From Methylophaga sp. (GTDB taxonomy: Bacteria > Pseudomonadota > Gammaproteobacteria > Nitrosococcales > Methylophagaceae), in NCBI GenBank assembly GCA_014762585.1, contig JABURN010000236.1, positions 1 through 17,389 on the forward strand: DNA of 17,389 nt, given 5' to 3'. The notes under the pieces are model-generated. The model worked only from the letters and a program-made list of their open reading frames with translations. It ran no database searches and was not told where the DNA came from. Below are positions 8,338 through 15,156 of this stretch, in pieces (position 1 is the first letter of the stretch; each line of letters starts with the position of its first letter). Position numbers and translations under genes: made by a program.

Positions 8338-10257
8338 TTACTTCTTCTTGTCGTCGTCGACTTCTTCGAACTCGGCATCGACCACATCGTCACCAGACTG
8401 CGCCTCATCAGCTGCGCCTTCACCGGCACCGGCTTCCGCATTCTCAGCATAGGCACGTTCAGCCAGTTTGGCAGAGGCTTCGCTCAGCGCATTGGTCTTG
8501 GCTTCAATATCGTCTTTGTCTTCGCCCTTGATGGCTTCCTGCAGCGCTTCAACGGCAGACTCGATGTTGGCCTTCTCGTCGGTTTCGACTTTGTCGCCCA
8601 GATCTTTCAGCGATTTGTTGGTCGCATGAATCAGCGCATCAGCCTGATTACGGGCAGTGACCAGCTCGTGGAATTTCTTGTCTTCCTCGGCATGGGCTTC
8701 CGCATCTTTCACCATTTGCTCGACTTCTTCATCGCTCAGACCGCTGGAAGCCTTAATGACGATGGACTGTTCCTTACCGGTCGCCTTGTCTTTGGCAGAC
8801 ACGTGCAGGATACCGTTGGCATCGATGTTAAAGGTCACTTCGATCTGCGGTACACCGCGTGGCGCCGGCGGGATATCAGCCAGGTCAAAACGGCCCAGAG
8901 ACTTGTTGGCAGACGCCATCTCACGCTCACCCTGCAGCACGTGAATAGTCACGGCAGGCTGGTTGTCTTCAGCCGTTGAGAATACCTGGTTCGCCTTGGT
9001 AGGAATGGTGGTGTTTTTCTCAACCAGTTTGGTCATCACACCGCCCATGGTTTCGATACCCAGGCTCAGCGGAGTGACGTCCAGCAGCAGGACGTCTTTG
9101 ACATCACCAGCCAGAACCGCAGCCTGGATAGAAGCACCCAGCGCGACCGCTTCATCCGGATTCACGTCTTTACGCGGCTCTTTGCCGAACATGTCTTTTA
9201 CCGCTTCCTGCACTTTCGGCATACGGGTCTGACCACCGACCAGAATCACGTCGTCGATTTGCGAAGTCGACAAGCCGGCATCTTTCAGTGCCATTTTGCA
9301 GGGTTCCATGCTGCGGGTAATCAGGTCTTCGACCAGCGATTCCAGCTTGGCACGGGTCAGGCGGATTTCCATATGTTTAGGACCGCTCTGGTCTGCCGTG
9401 ATGTATGGCAGGTTGATATCGGTCTGCTGGCTGGAAGACAGTTCGATCTTGGCTTTTTCCGCCGCATCTTTCAGACGTTGCAGTGCCAGCGGGTCTTTGC
9501 CCAGATCAACGCCCTGATCTTTCTTGAACTCATCAACGAGGTAATCGATGATACGTTGGTCAAAGTCTTCACCACCGAGGAAAGTGTCACCGTTGGTGGC
9601 CAGTACTTCGAACTGGTGCTCACCCTCGATATCAGCGATTTCGATGATAGATACGTCGAAAGTACCACCACCCAGGTCATAAACCACGACAGTGGAATCG
9701 CCACGCTTTTTGTCCATGCCGTAAGCCAAGGCAGCCGCGGTCGGTTCGTTGATGATACGTTTGACTTCCAGACCGGCAATCTTACCTGCGTCTTTAGTCG
9801 CCTGACGCTGAGAGTCGTTGAAGTAAGCCGGTACAGTCACAACCGCTTCGGTCACTTCTTCACCGAGGAATTCTTCCGCGGTTTTCTTCATTTTCATCAG
9901 AACGCGGGCAGAAATTTCTGGCGGTGCCATTTTCTTGTCATTGACAGAGACCCAGGCGTCGCCATTATCGGCTTCAATAATCTTGTAAGGGACCATGTCG
10001 ATATCACGCTGAACGACTTTCTCTTTGAACTTACGACCGATCAGACGTTTGATACCGTATAAGGTGTTCTTGGGATTGGTCACGGCCTGACGTTTGGCAG
10101 ATTGACCAACCAGTACTTCGTTGTCCTTGGTGAAGGCAACGATAGACGGTGTTGTGCGATCGCCTTCGCTGTTCTCAATCACACGTGCTTTGCCGTCTTC
10201 CATTACTGCGACACAGGAATTGGTCGTTCCCAGGTCGATACCAATAATTTTACCCAT
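8338..10257 (-). CDS. dnaK: Chaperone DnaK (Hsp70)
   Basis: A 639-residue ATP-dependent chaperone that binds exposed hydrophobic segments of proteins and cycles with DnaJ and GrpE in the cytoplasm. The N-terminal ATPase domain has the phosphate loop [12 protein letters not shown] near residues 4-15, the [15 protein letters not shown] segment (about 145-160) and the second phosphate motif [11 protein letters not shown] (about 195-205). The interdomain linker [16 protein letters not shown] lies near 390. The substrate-binding domain and lid end in the acidic tail [15 protein letters not shown], nearly that of E. coli DnaK (638 residues). ATG 10257 is preceded by GGAG with 7 bases between. It has its own sigma-32 promoter in the 95-base spacer after grpE. 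Confidence 0.99.
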   Translation of the reverse strand: MGKIIGIDLGTTNSCVAVMEDGKARVIENSEGDRTTPSIVAFTKDNEVLVGQSAKRQAVTNPKNTLYGIKRLIGRKFKEKVVQRDIDMVPYKIIEADNGDAWVSVNDKKMAPPEISARVLMKMKKTAEEFLGEEVTEAVVTVPAYFNDSQRQATKDAGKIAGLEVKRIINEPTAAALAYGMDKKRGDSTVVVYDLGGGTFDVSIIEIADIEGEHQFEVLATNGDTFLGGEDFDQRIIDYLVDEFKKDQGVDLGKDPLALQRLKDAAEKAKIELSSSQQTDINLPYITADQSGPKHMEIRLTRAKLESLVEDLITRSMEPCKMALKDAGLSTSQIDDVILVGGQTRMPKVQEAVKDMFGKEPRKDVNPDEAVALGASIQAAVLAGDVKDVLLLDVTPLSLGIETMGGVMTKLVEKNTTIPTKANQVFSTAEDNQPAVTIHVLQGEREMASANKSLGRFDLADIPPAPRGVPQIEVTFNIDANGILHVSAKDKATGKEQSIVIKASSGLSDEEVEQMVKDAEAHAEEDKKFHELVTARNQADALIHATNKSLKDLGDKVETDEKANIESAVEALQEAIKGEDKDDIEAKTNALSEASAKLAERAYAENAEAGAGEGAADEAQSGDDVVDAEFEEVDDDKKK

Positions 10258-10312
10258 AGTTAAACTCCATCATTCTTAATATGTTGCTGGCTTTATCAGC
10301 CTATGTTCGTGT

Positions 10313-10340
10313 ATTTGGGGGACATTTCTGCAATTTCAAG
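10313..10340 (-). promoter_or_regulatory. Sigma-32 (RpoH) heat-shock promoter for dnaK
   Basis: On the minus strand, CTTGAAA (complement of 10334-10340) is a perfect sigma-32 -35 element. After 13 bases comes CCCCAAAT (complement of 10313-10320), which matches the -10 consensus CCCCATnT at all but one position. Transcription would begin near 10306, giving a 5' leader of about 50 bases before the dnaK ATG. The element lies wholly between grpE and dnaK, so dnaK can be induced separately from grpE. Confidence 0.88.
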
Positions 10341-10352
10341 GCCCCAAACGAA

Positions 10353-10904
10353 TTATTGTGAAACCACTACCATCGCCGGACGAATCACGCGGCCGTTAAA
10401 GGCATAACCTTTCTGCATCACGCTGATGACCTGGTTAGAATCCACCCCATCGGCAGGCTGCATCGACACGGCCTGATGCAGGTCTGGGTTAAAGGCCTCA
10501 CCTTCCGGGTTGATTTGCTCCAGTCCCAGCTTGCCGATATTGCCAAGCAGCATTTTCAGCGTCATATCCATGCCTTCACGCACGGTTTCCAGCGTGGCTT
10601 CCTCTTTATGTGCTGCGCTCAGTCCTAACTCCAGGCTGTCACAGATAGGCAAGAGCTCAGCGACGAATTTATCCAGCGCATGCTTGTGGGCGTTTTCCAG
10701 GTCACGGCTGTGGCGACGACGCATGTTTTCCAGATCAGCGCGGGCCATTAACAGCTCGTTCCAATGCTCATCGGCTTTGTTACGTGCATCTTCAAGCAGC
10801 TTCGCCGTATCCTGTTCCGCTTCCGGCTGGGCCTGCTGTTCTGAATCGTTGGCAGTTTCCTGTTCCTGATTGTCTTCAGGCTTTTCGATTTCTTCGTTGC
10901 TCAT
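10353..10904 (-). CDS. grpE: Nucleotide exchange factor GrpE
   Basis: A 183-residue co-chaperone that releases ADP from DnaK and acts as a dimer. The first 35 or so residues are Glu/Gln/Asp-rich and probably disordered. A long helix (about 35-90) serves as the dimer coiled coil. The C-terminal beta domain has the family block GEAFNPDLHQAV at about 134-145 and the ending VIRPAMVVVSQ. E. coli GrpE has 197 residues, so the length is normal. The start ATG 10904 has only a weak GGAA about 9 bases upstream. It is the first gene of the chaperone cluster and carries its own heat-shock promoter at 10941-10968. Confidence 0.97.
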   Translation of the reverse strand: MSNEEIEKPEDNQEQETANDSEQQAQPEAEQDTAKLLEDARNKADEHWNELLMARADLENMRRRHSRDLENAHKHALDKFVAELLPICDSLELGLSAAHKEEATLETVREGMDMTLKMLLGNIGKLGLEQINPEGEAFNPDLHQAVSMQPADGVDSNQVISVMQKGYAFNGRVIRPAMVVVSQ

Positions 10905-10940
10905 GAGTCATCATTCCGGTTTGCTTGTAACAGACCCCCA

Positions 10941-10968
10941 ACTTGGGGACGAAAAATTCAATTTCAAG
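10941..10968 (-). promoter_or_regulatory. Sigma-32 (RpoH) heat-shock promoter for grpE
   Basis: On the minus strand, CTTGAAA (complement of 10962-10968) and CCCCAAGT (complement of 10941-10948) are separated by 13 bases. The -35 is perfect and the -10 matches CCCCATnT at all but one position. It is the same layout and spacing as the dnaK promoter. Transcription would start about 30 bases upstream of the grpE ATG. Confidence 0.88.
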
Positions 10969-11005
10969 CGGATTTGAATGAAAAATTCAGGTGAGGAGAT
11001 TTTTT

Positions 11006-11034
11006 ATCCGCAGATGACGGGGATTAGCGCGGAT
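11006..11034. repeat. Short palindromic element, possible dispersed repeat
   Basis: ATCCGC (11006-11011) is inverted as GCGGAT (11029-11034) around 17 bases that include GATGACGGGGATTAG. T-runs flank it on both sides (11001-11005 and 11037-11041). The T-run after the stem on the plus strand would terminate plus-strand transcription, but no plus-strand gene ends here, so it is not the dnaQ terminator. The text resembles the CGCAGATTACGCAGATT-type intergenic repeats I have seen in many proteobacterial genomes. That family assignment is from memory, and a single copy is visible here. Confidence 0.4.
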
Positions 11035-11071
11035 TATTTTTGCTGAGCAGGATAACCGGGCGTGTATGAGC

Positions 11072-11089
11072 GGAAGCTTTTCAGCTTCC
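11072..11089 (-). other. Hairpin with GAAA tetraloop downstream of dnaQ
   Basis: GGAAGCT and AGCTTCC form a perfect 7-bp stem. On the dnaQ transcript the loop reads GAAA, a stable GNRA tetraloop. It lies 54 bases after the dnaQ stop. No U-run follows, so it is more likely a 3'-end stabiliser or a Rho-dependent end than an intrinsic terminator. The rest of 10969-11143 holds only the palindromic element at 11006-11034 and nothing else I recognise. Confidence 0.4.
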
Positions 11090-11143
11090 ATCTGGGAGGA
11101 AGTATGGGTTTTAATCCGTGCCAACCGGCGAAATCTGCTGATA

Positions 11144-11881
11144 TCAGTCCTGTGCCAGCCAGACGCAGTTGCCGCCACTGGATTCATTGACCTTCTCCAG
11201 CATGGCCTGATGCGCGGCCAGTTCTTCATCCGTCGCCCTGAGCACGGTCAAGGGCTGACGAGTCTGAATCTGTCCAGGTTCCACATCGATTTTGTCATTG
11301 CTGGCCGTCTCAACTCTCTCTTCTGCCGTTAGTGTCAGACTCACCTGACCACCGGTCATCGCCAGATAGACATCAGCGAGGATCTCGGCATCAAGTAGAG
11401 CGCCGTGCAGCTCACGATTTGAGTTATCTACGTCATAGCGTTTACACAGGGCATCCAGGCTGTTCTTTTGACCGGGATGCTTGTCACGCGCCATTTTGAG
11501 GGTATCGAGCACACTGGCAATGGTATCAACACGACGGGACTCGCCCTTGAGTTTAGCAAGTTCGTGATCGATAAAGCCGACATCGAAGGGGGCATTGTGA
11601 ATAATCAGCTCGGCGCCCTCGATAAAGCGCAGAAAATCTTCGGCAATATCGGCAAACAGGGGTTTGTCGGCGAGAAACTCGTTGGTGATGCCATGCACTT
11701 CTATCGCACCGTCATCGATCTCGCGTTGCGGATTGATGTACTGATGAAAGGTCTGGCCGGTGAGACGACGCCCCACCATTTCAACACAACCGATTTCGAT
11801 GATGCGATGGTCGTCGGCGGTACTGATACCCGTGGTTTCGGTATCGAGAATGACCTGTCTTTTCTGAACTGTTTCTGCCAC
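11144..11881 (-). CDS. dnaQ: DNA polymerase III epsilon subunit (3'-5' proofreading exonuclease)
   Basis: The editing subunit of the replicative polymerase, which removes mismatched 3' nucleotides. It has 245 residues (E. coli 243). The DEDDh active site is complete: Asp13 and Glu15 in LDTETTG, Asp100 in HNAPFDVGF, and His159 with Asp164 in HGALLDAEILADVY. The region after about residue 180 is the tail that binds the alpha polymerase subunit. The start is GTG at 11881, with GAGG 5 bases upstream; the resulting N-terminus lines up with that of E. coli DnaQ. It follows rnhA by 11 bases on the same strand. In E. coli the two genes are divergent with interlocking promoters, so here they form an operon instead. 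Confidence 0.96.
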   Translation of the reverse strand: MAETVQKRQVILDTETTGISTADDHRIIEIGCVEMVGRRLTGQTFHQYINPQREIDDGAIEVHGITNEFLADKPLFADIAEDFLRFIEGAELIIHNAPFDVGFIDHELAKLKGESRRVDTIASVLDTLKMARDKHPGQKNSLDALCKRYDVDNSNRELHGALLDAEILADVYLAMTGGQVSLTLTAEERVETASNDKIDVEPGQIQTRQPLTVLRATDEELAAHQAMLEKVNESSGGNCVWLAQD

Positions 11882-11892
11882 GTTAACCTCGT

Positions 11893-12330
11893 TTAAACGG
11901 CCAGCTTTTCTCTGGCTGCCACCGCCAATTCATCGGCGCGCTCGTTTTCCGGGTGACCGTTGTGCCCGCGCACCCACTCCCATTTCACCTTATGAGGCGC
12001 AATCGCTTTATCCAGCCGTTGCCAGAGTTCAGCATTTTTGACCGGCTTTCTGGCGGCTGTTTTCCAGTTCTTGGCTTTCCAGCCCGGCAGCCATTCAGTC
12101 ATGCCCTTCATGACGTACTGTGAATCAGTGGTTATGGTAACACGGCAAGGGCGCTTCAAAGCCTCGAGCGCGGCGATGACCGCCATCATTTCCATACGGT
12201 TATTGGTCGTCTGTTTTTCACTGCCTGAAAGCTCTTTTTCTGTACCTCTGGCACGCAATATTGCGCCCCAGCCGCCAGGGCCGGGATTGCCACTGCAGGC
12301 ACCGTCAGTGAAAATTTCAACGTGATCCAT
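11893..12330 (-). CDS. rnhA: Ribonuclease HI
   Basis: A 145-residue cytoplasmic endonuclease that cuts the RNA strand of RNA-DNA hybrids (R-loops, Okazaki primers). E. coli RNase HI has 155 residues. The catalytic set is complete: Asp9 in FTDGAC, Glu47 in NNRMEMMA, Asp69 in TTDSQYV, Asp133 in NERADELA, plus His123 in the RGHNGH loop. The basic handle ([16 protein letters not shown], about 84-99) is present. ATG 12330 lies inside the upstream methyltransferase gene, overlapping it by 14 bases with only a weak GAG-type ribosome site, so translation is probably coupled. The stop is 11 bases from the dnaQ GTG. Confidence 0.97.
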   Translation of the reverse strand: MDHVEIFTDGACSGNPGPGGWGAILRARGTEKELSGSEKQTTNNRMEMMAVIAALEALKRPCRVTITTDSQYVMKGMTEWLPGWKAKNWKTAARKPVKNAELWQRLDKAIAPHKVKWEWVRGHNGHPENERADELAVAAREKLAV

Positions 12331-13048
12331 TATTGCGTTCTCGAGTAAGCGGTTTGTTGACCAGGCCCGGGGTCGGGAACAGCCGTCGTTTGCGCCAGCT
12401 TTCCCTGACCGGTGTCAGCGGGATGGTGCGTTTGGCCGCTACCATAACAGAAACCCCACCCAGCCAGGGCCATAATCGTCGCCCCCAGCGTTCCATGAAC
12501 AGGCTGCCCTGCATCCAGCGCGAATGCCTGAATGGCGGTCGGTAAATCGCTTTATGCTGCTCGGTCACTTCAAAATTGAGTAGCGCCAGCCAGTCACGAA
12601 TACGGGTCTGACTGAAAAAATGTCCGTCCCAGGGCGGGCTGTCCTGCCAGGAGAACAGTCGCCGCAGGCCCCACAGGCTGAAAGGGTTAAAACAACAAAG
12701 TATCAATTTACCATCCGCTGCCAGCACGCGCTCTGCTTCTCTCAACAACTGATGCGGATCTCGCGAACGCTCCAGAACATGCAGTAACAACAGGTTGTCT
12801 ATACTGTGTGATTTGAACGGCAGGGATTCTGCCTCAGCCTGAACATCCCCTTCAGGTGCTACCAGACAATGACTGCTGGCGCGGTTACTGAGCGGCAGAC
12901 AGGACTCGCCGCCGCCCAGTTGCAGAAAAAAGTAGCCCGGCAGTGGCTCATCCAGCTGACTGACTATCTCTCGTTCCACCTTCAGCAGCTGTTGTCCCAG
13001 CGGGCTTTGCCACCAGCGTTCGATATCCTTGCTGTCAGAGTGATTCAT
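12317..13048 (-). CDS. yafS: YafS-like SAM-dependent methyltransferase
   Basis: A 243-residue protein of the class I methyltransferase fold (Methyltransf_11 type), with unknown substrate. The SAM-binding glycine loop is seen as FLQLGGGES (about 41-49). [20 protein letters not shown] segment (about 75-93) stands for motif II/III, followed by [20 protein letters not shown] (about 103-122). The acidic residue that usually follows the glycine loop on strand beta 2 is not obvious. The C-terminus is rich in Arg/Trp and basic. The start ATG 13048 gives the family-like N-terminus. The frame extends upstream to a TTG at 13105, but that would run into gloB. Its place between gloB and rnhA is that of E. 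coli yafS, and the symbol rests on this synteny plus fold. Confidence 0.82.
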   Translation of the reverse strand: MNHSDSKDIERWWQSPLGQQLLKVEREIVSQLDEPLPGYFFLQLGGGESCLPLSNRASSHCLVAPEGDVQAEAESLPFKSHSIDNLLLLHVLERSRDPHQLLREAERVLAADGKLILCCFNPFSLWGLRRLFSWQDSPPWDGHFFSQTRIRDWLALLNFEVTEQHKAIYRPPFRHSRWMQGSLFMERWGRRLWPWLGGVSVMVAAKRTIPLTPVRESWRKRRLFPTPGLVNKPLTRERNNGSR

Positions 13049-13068
13049 GTTATTGTCCCATTCGGGAG

Positions 13069-13096
13069 GTTCTATGCTTACAGTACATGCCGTCAA
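13069..13096 (-). promoter_or_regulatory. Candidate promoter for the yafS-rnhA-dnaQ operon
   Basis: On the minus strand, TTGACG (complement of 13091-13096, five of six to consensus) is followed after 16 bases by TAGAAC (complement of 13069-13074, four of six). It would start transcription about 15 bases before the yafS ATG. The -10 falls on the ribosome site and start codon of the divergent gloB, because only 25 bases separate the two starts. Confidence 0.4.
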
Positions 13097-13844
13097 CGCA
13101 TTCAAGGATAATTATATCTGGCTGATTCAGGCAGAAAACAGTCGCAAAGTATTGATTGTCGATCCGGGTGATGCCGACCCGGTGTTTCAAGCACTGAAAC
13201 ACAAGGACCTTGAGCCGGCCGCCATTCTGATCACGCATCATCATGCAGATCATATCGGCGGTGTCGACGCTTTACTGGAAAAATATCAGTTGCCGGTGTT
13301 CGGCCCTGCTGGTGAGACAATTCCAGCCGTCACCCATCCACTGCAGGCCTCGGATGATGTAAATATTGACCCGGACTTTCCGCTGTTCCGTGTTTTGGAC
13401 ACACCGGGGCATACCCAGGGACATATCTGCTACCTGGTTGAAAATAAACTGTTTTGCGGCGACACCCTGTTTGCCGGTGGTTGCGGCAGGTTATTGGGAG
13501 GAACAGCCAGACAGTTATTTCACTCGCTACAGCAATTAAAACAACTGCCCGGGGATACTGAAGTCTATTGCGCCCATGAATACACCGCGGCTAATTTGCG
13601 CTTTGCCAGTGCGGTGGAAGCCAACAACCCGGCTTTGCAGGAAAGGCAGGAAGAGACCAGAAAGCTGCGGGAGCAGGGTCAGGCAACCATCCCGTCTTTA
13701 ATGGCAGACGAACTGGCGACCAACCCCTTTCTTCGCAGTCATATTCCAAATATCAGAACTGCCGCCGAGACCTTCAGTGACCGGCCGCTCGATGACGACG
13801 AATCGGTATTTGCAGCGCTGCGGCAATGGAAGGATAACTTTTAA
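13074..13844 (+). CDS. gloB: Hydroxyacylglutathione hydrolase (glyoxalase II)
   Basis: A 256-residue metallo-beta-lactamase-fold thioesterase. It hydrolyses S-D-lactoylglutathione to D-lactate and glutathione, the second step of methylglyoxal detoxification. The two-metal site is complete: HHHADH with His55, His57, Asp59 and His60, then His113 in TPGHTQGH, Asp130 in CGDTLF and His168 in CAHEYT. The C-terminal NPFLR glutathione-binding segment is also present. I chose ATG 13074 because it has GGGAGG 4 bases upstream and gives an N-terminus like that of E. coli GloB (AFxDNYIW). An upstream ATG at 13047 lacks this. It diverges from the yafS-like gene, and its TAA shares TTAA with the convergent lipoprotein gene. 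Confidence 0.97.
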   Translation: MLTVHAVNAFKDNYIWLIQAENSRKVLIVDPGDADPVFQALKHKDLEPAAILITHHHADHIGGVDALLEKYQLPVFGPAGETIPAVTHPLQASDDVNIDPDFPLFRVLDTPGHTQGHICYLVENKLFCGDTLFAGGCGRLLGGTARQLFHSLQQLKQLPGDTEVYCAHEYTAANLRFASAVEANNPALQERQEETRKLREQGQATIPSLMADELATNPFLRSHIPNIRTAAETFSDRPLDDDESVFAALRQWKDNF

Positions 13845-14314
13845 TCCCAGTCCTGTTTGTCTCGGCCACGGCCTTTGCCGGGGTGATCGTCGTTACCTTC
13901 ATCACCGCGTCCGCGTGCTTTTTTATCAGCGCGACCACGATCATCATAATCCCGGTCACGGTAGCTGTGTTTACTGTAACGCAGGCCTTCCGGAACCCGG
14001 TAATAATCAACATCGCGCCAGTCCCGATCCCGTAAATCGGCAGTAATTTGCCAAAAACCGTCGTGATAGCGGAAATACCAGCCGTCGTTGTAATAATGAT
14101 CATCGTAACCCAGCACCACATAGGCACCGAGTCTGGAGTCATAAACCATGTTGTGATGACGGTACTTGGCTCTGTAGCCATGTGCCGGCGCATGAGGAGG
14201 CGGTCCGCCTCGATAGTCACGACCACCATCACCATAAGCAACTGAAGCCCTGTTGACACAGCCTGAGAGGCTCAGTGTCAGCAGCGCCGCAGTAATCAGA
14301 AGGGCTATTCTCAT
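13841..14314 (-). CDS. Small Tyr/Asp-rich lipoprotein of unknown function
   Basis: A 157-residue predicted lipoprotein. The hydrophobic signal ends in the lipobox Leu-Ser-Gly-Cys, with Cys19 modified; Val at +2 suggests the outer membrane. The middle (about 50-105) is rich in Tyr, Trp, Gly and Asp, with a VYDSRLGAYVVLGYDDHYY stretch followed by GWYFRYHDGFW. This pattern is seen in several uncharacterised envelope proteins and probably forms beta strands. The tail from about 113 is a low-complexity mix of Arg, Lys, Asp and Gly ending DKQDWD. ATG 14314 has a strong AGGAGG 5 bases upstream, which supports real expression. It follows mscS by 37 bases on the same strand. I do not recognise a function. 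Confidence 0.8.
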   Translation of the reverse strand: MRIALLITAALLTLSLSGCVNRASVAYGDGGRDYRGGPPPHAPAHGYRAKYRHHNMVYDSRLGAYVVLGYDDHYYNDGWYFRYHDGFWQITADLRDRDWRDVDYYRVPEGLRYSKHSYRDRDYDDRGRADKKARGRGDEGNDDHPGKGRGRDKQDWD

Positions 14315-14351
14315 ACCGGCCTCCTATGAGGATGAAACCTTTTTACGCGTT

Positions 14352-15155
14352 TCAGTTTTCCAGTTTGTTCAAATGCACATCCATTTGCGGGAACGGGATT
14401 GAAATGCCGTTCTCATCAAAGGCGAGCTTAATTTGCTCAATCAGCTCCGAACGTACCGGCCAGTAATCATCGGCATTAACCCAGGGGCGGACGTCAAAAT
14501 TAACACTGCTGTCCGCCAGTTCCGCCACACGAATCACCGGCTCAGGATCAGCATGCACCTTGGGATGACCTTTGACAATCTCATTGAGCAGGTTCTTGGC
14601 TTTCAGCAGGTCATCACCGTAACCAATGCCGAAACTCATATCGATACGACGGGTGTCACGCGCCGAATAATTGGTGATGGTGTCGGCATAAATCTGACCA
14701 TTGGGCACGATGACTTCGCGGTTATCACCAGTTCTCATGATGGTATTGAAAATCGTAATTTGCTCGATAATACCGCTGGTGCCGGCCGCTTCAACAAAAT
14801 CACCGACTTTGAACGGTCGGAACATCACCAGCATCACGCCGGCGGCAAAATTCTGTAAGGAATCTTTCAGCGCCAGACCTACAGCCAGACCCGCGGCACC
14901 GAGTACAGCGATCATGGAAGTGGTATCGACACCCAGTTGATCCAGGGCGGCAATCAACACAAACAGCATCAGTACCGCATTGGCAATGACGCTGAGGAAG
15001 TTGATCAGCATCGCATCCATATTGCTGCGAACCATCAGCTTGCGTGACAGCTTGACCAACCACTTCACCACAACACGACCGACGAAGACGATCAGTGCCG
15101 CATAAAGAATATTCATTAACCAGAATCCAACAACACCACCTGCAGCAGTTTCCAT
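14352..15155 (-). CDS. mscS: Small-conductance mechanosensitive channel, MscS family
   Basis: An inner-membrane channel of 267 residues (E. coli MscS 286) that opens under membrane tension to release solutes during osmotic downshock. Two N-terminal membrane segments (about 10-30 and 52-75) precede the pore helix TM3 (about 82-115), with its Gly/Ala-packed AVLGAAGLAVGLALKDSLQN and the MFRPFKVGD exit. The beta domain (IVPNGQI) and the alpha/beta C-terminal cage end in GISIPFPQMDVHL, the family's closing motif. I chose ATG 15155 because GAGGAG lies 5 bases upstream. The frame runs on to a TTG at 15182, but that sits inside pyrD. The start is one base after the pyrD TGA, so translation is coupled to pyrD. 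Confidence 0.93.
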   Translation of the reverse strand: METAAGGVVGFWLMNILYAALIVFVGRVVVKWLVKLSRKLMVRSNMDAMLINFLSVIANAVLMLFVLIAALDQLGVDTTSMIAVLGAAGLAVGLALKDSLQNFAAGVMLVMFRPFKVGDFVEAAGTSGIIEQITIFNTIMRTGDNREVIVPNGQIYADTITNYSARDTRRIDMSFGIGYGDDLLKAKNLLNEIVKGHPKVHADPEPVIRVAELADSSVNFDVRPWVNADDYWPVRSELIEQIKLAFDENGISIPFPQMDVHLNKLEN

Positions 15156-15156
15156 T

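Noticed and set aside
9259..10062. Plus-strand open frame of 267 codons opposite dnaK
   Set aside because: Long antisense frames opposite dnaK are a known artefact of its codon use. The frame has no ribosome site or recognisable domain, and dnaK itself is certain.
11006..11034. Intrinsic terminator for dnaQ
   Set aside because: On the dnaQ strand the stem is followed by A residues. The T-run is on the other strand.
10987..11229. Minus-strand 80-codon frame over the dnaQ end and the intergenic palindrome
   Set aside because: It starts inside dnaQ in another frame and translates the repeat-like element. Such readings of intergenic repeats are common spurious proteins.
13029..13056. TTGCTG / TATTGT as a gloB promoter
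   Set aside because: Both hexamers match poorly. The spacing of 16 is allowed, but the evidence is too weak to list.
13774..14259. Minus-strand open frame of 161 codons overlapping the small lipoprotein and gloB
   Set aside because: It is an alternate frame of the lipoprotein gene, which has the better ribosome site and a lipobox. It also runs into gloB.
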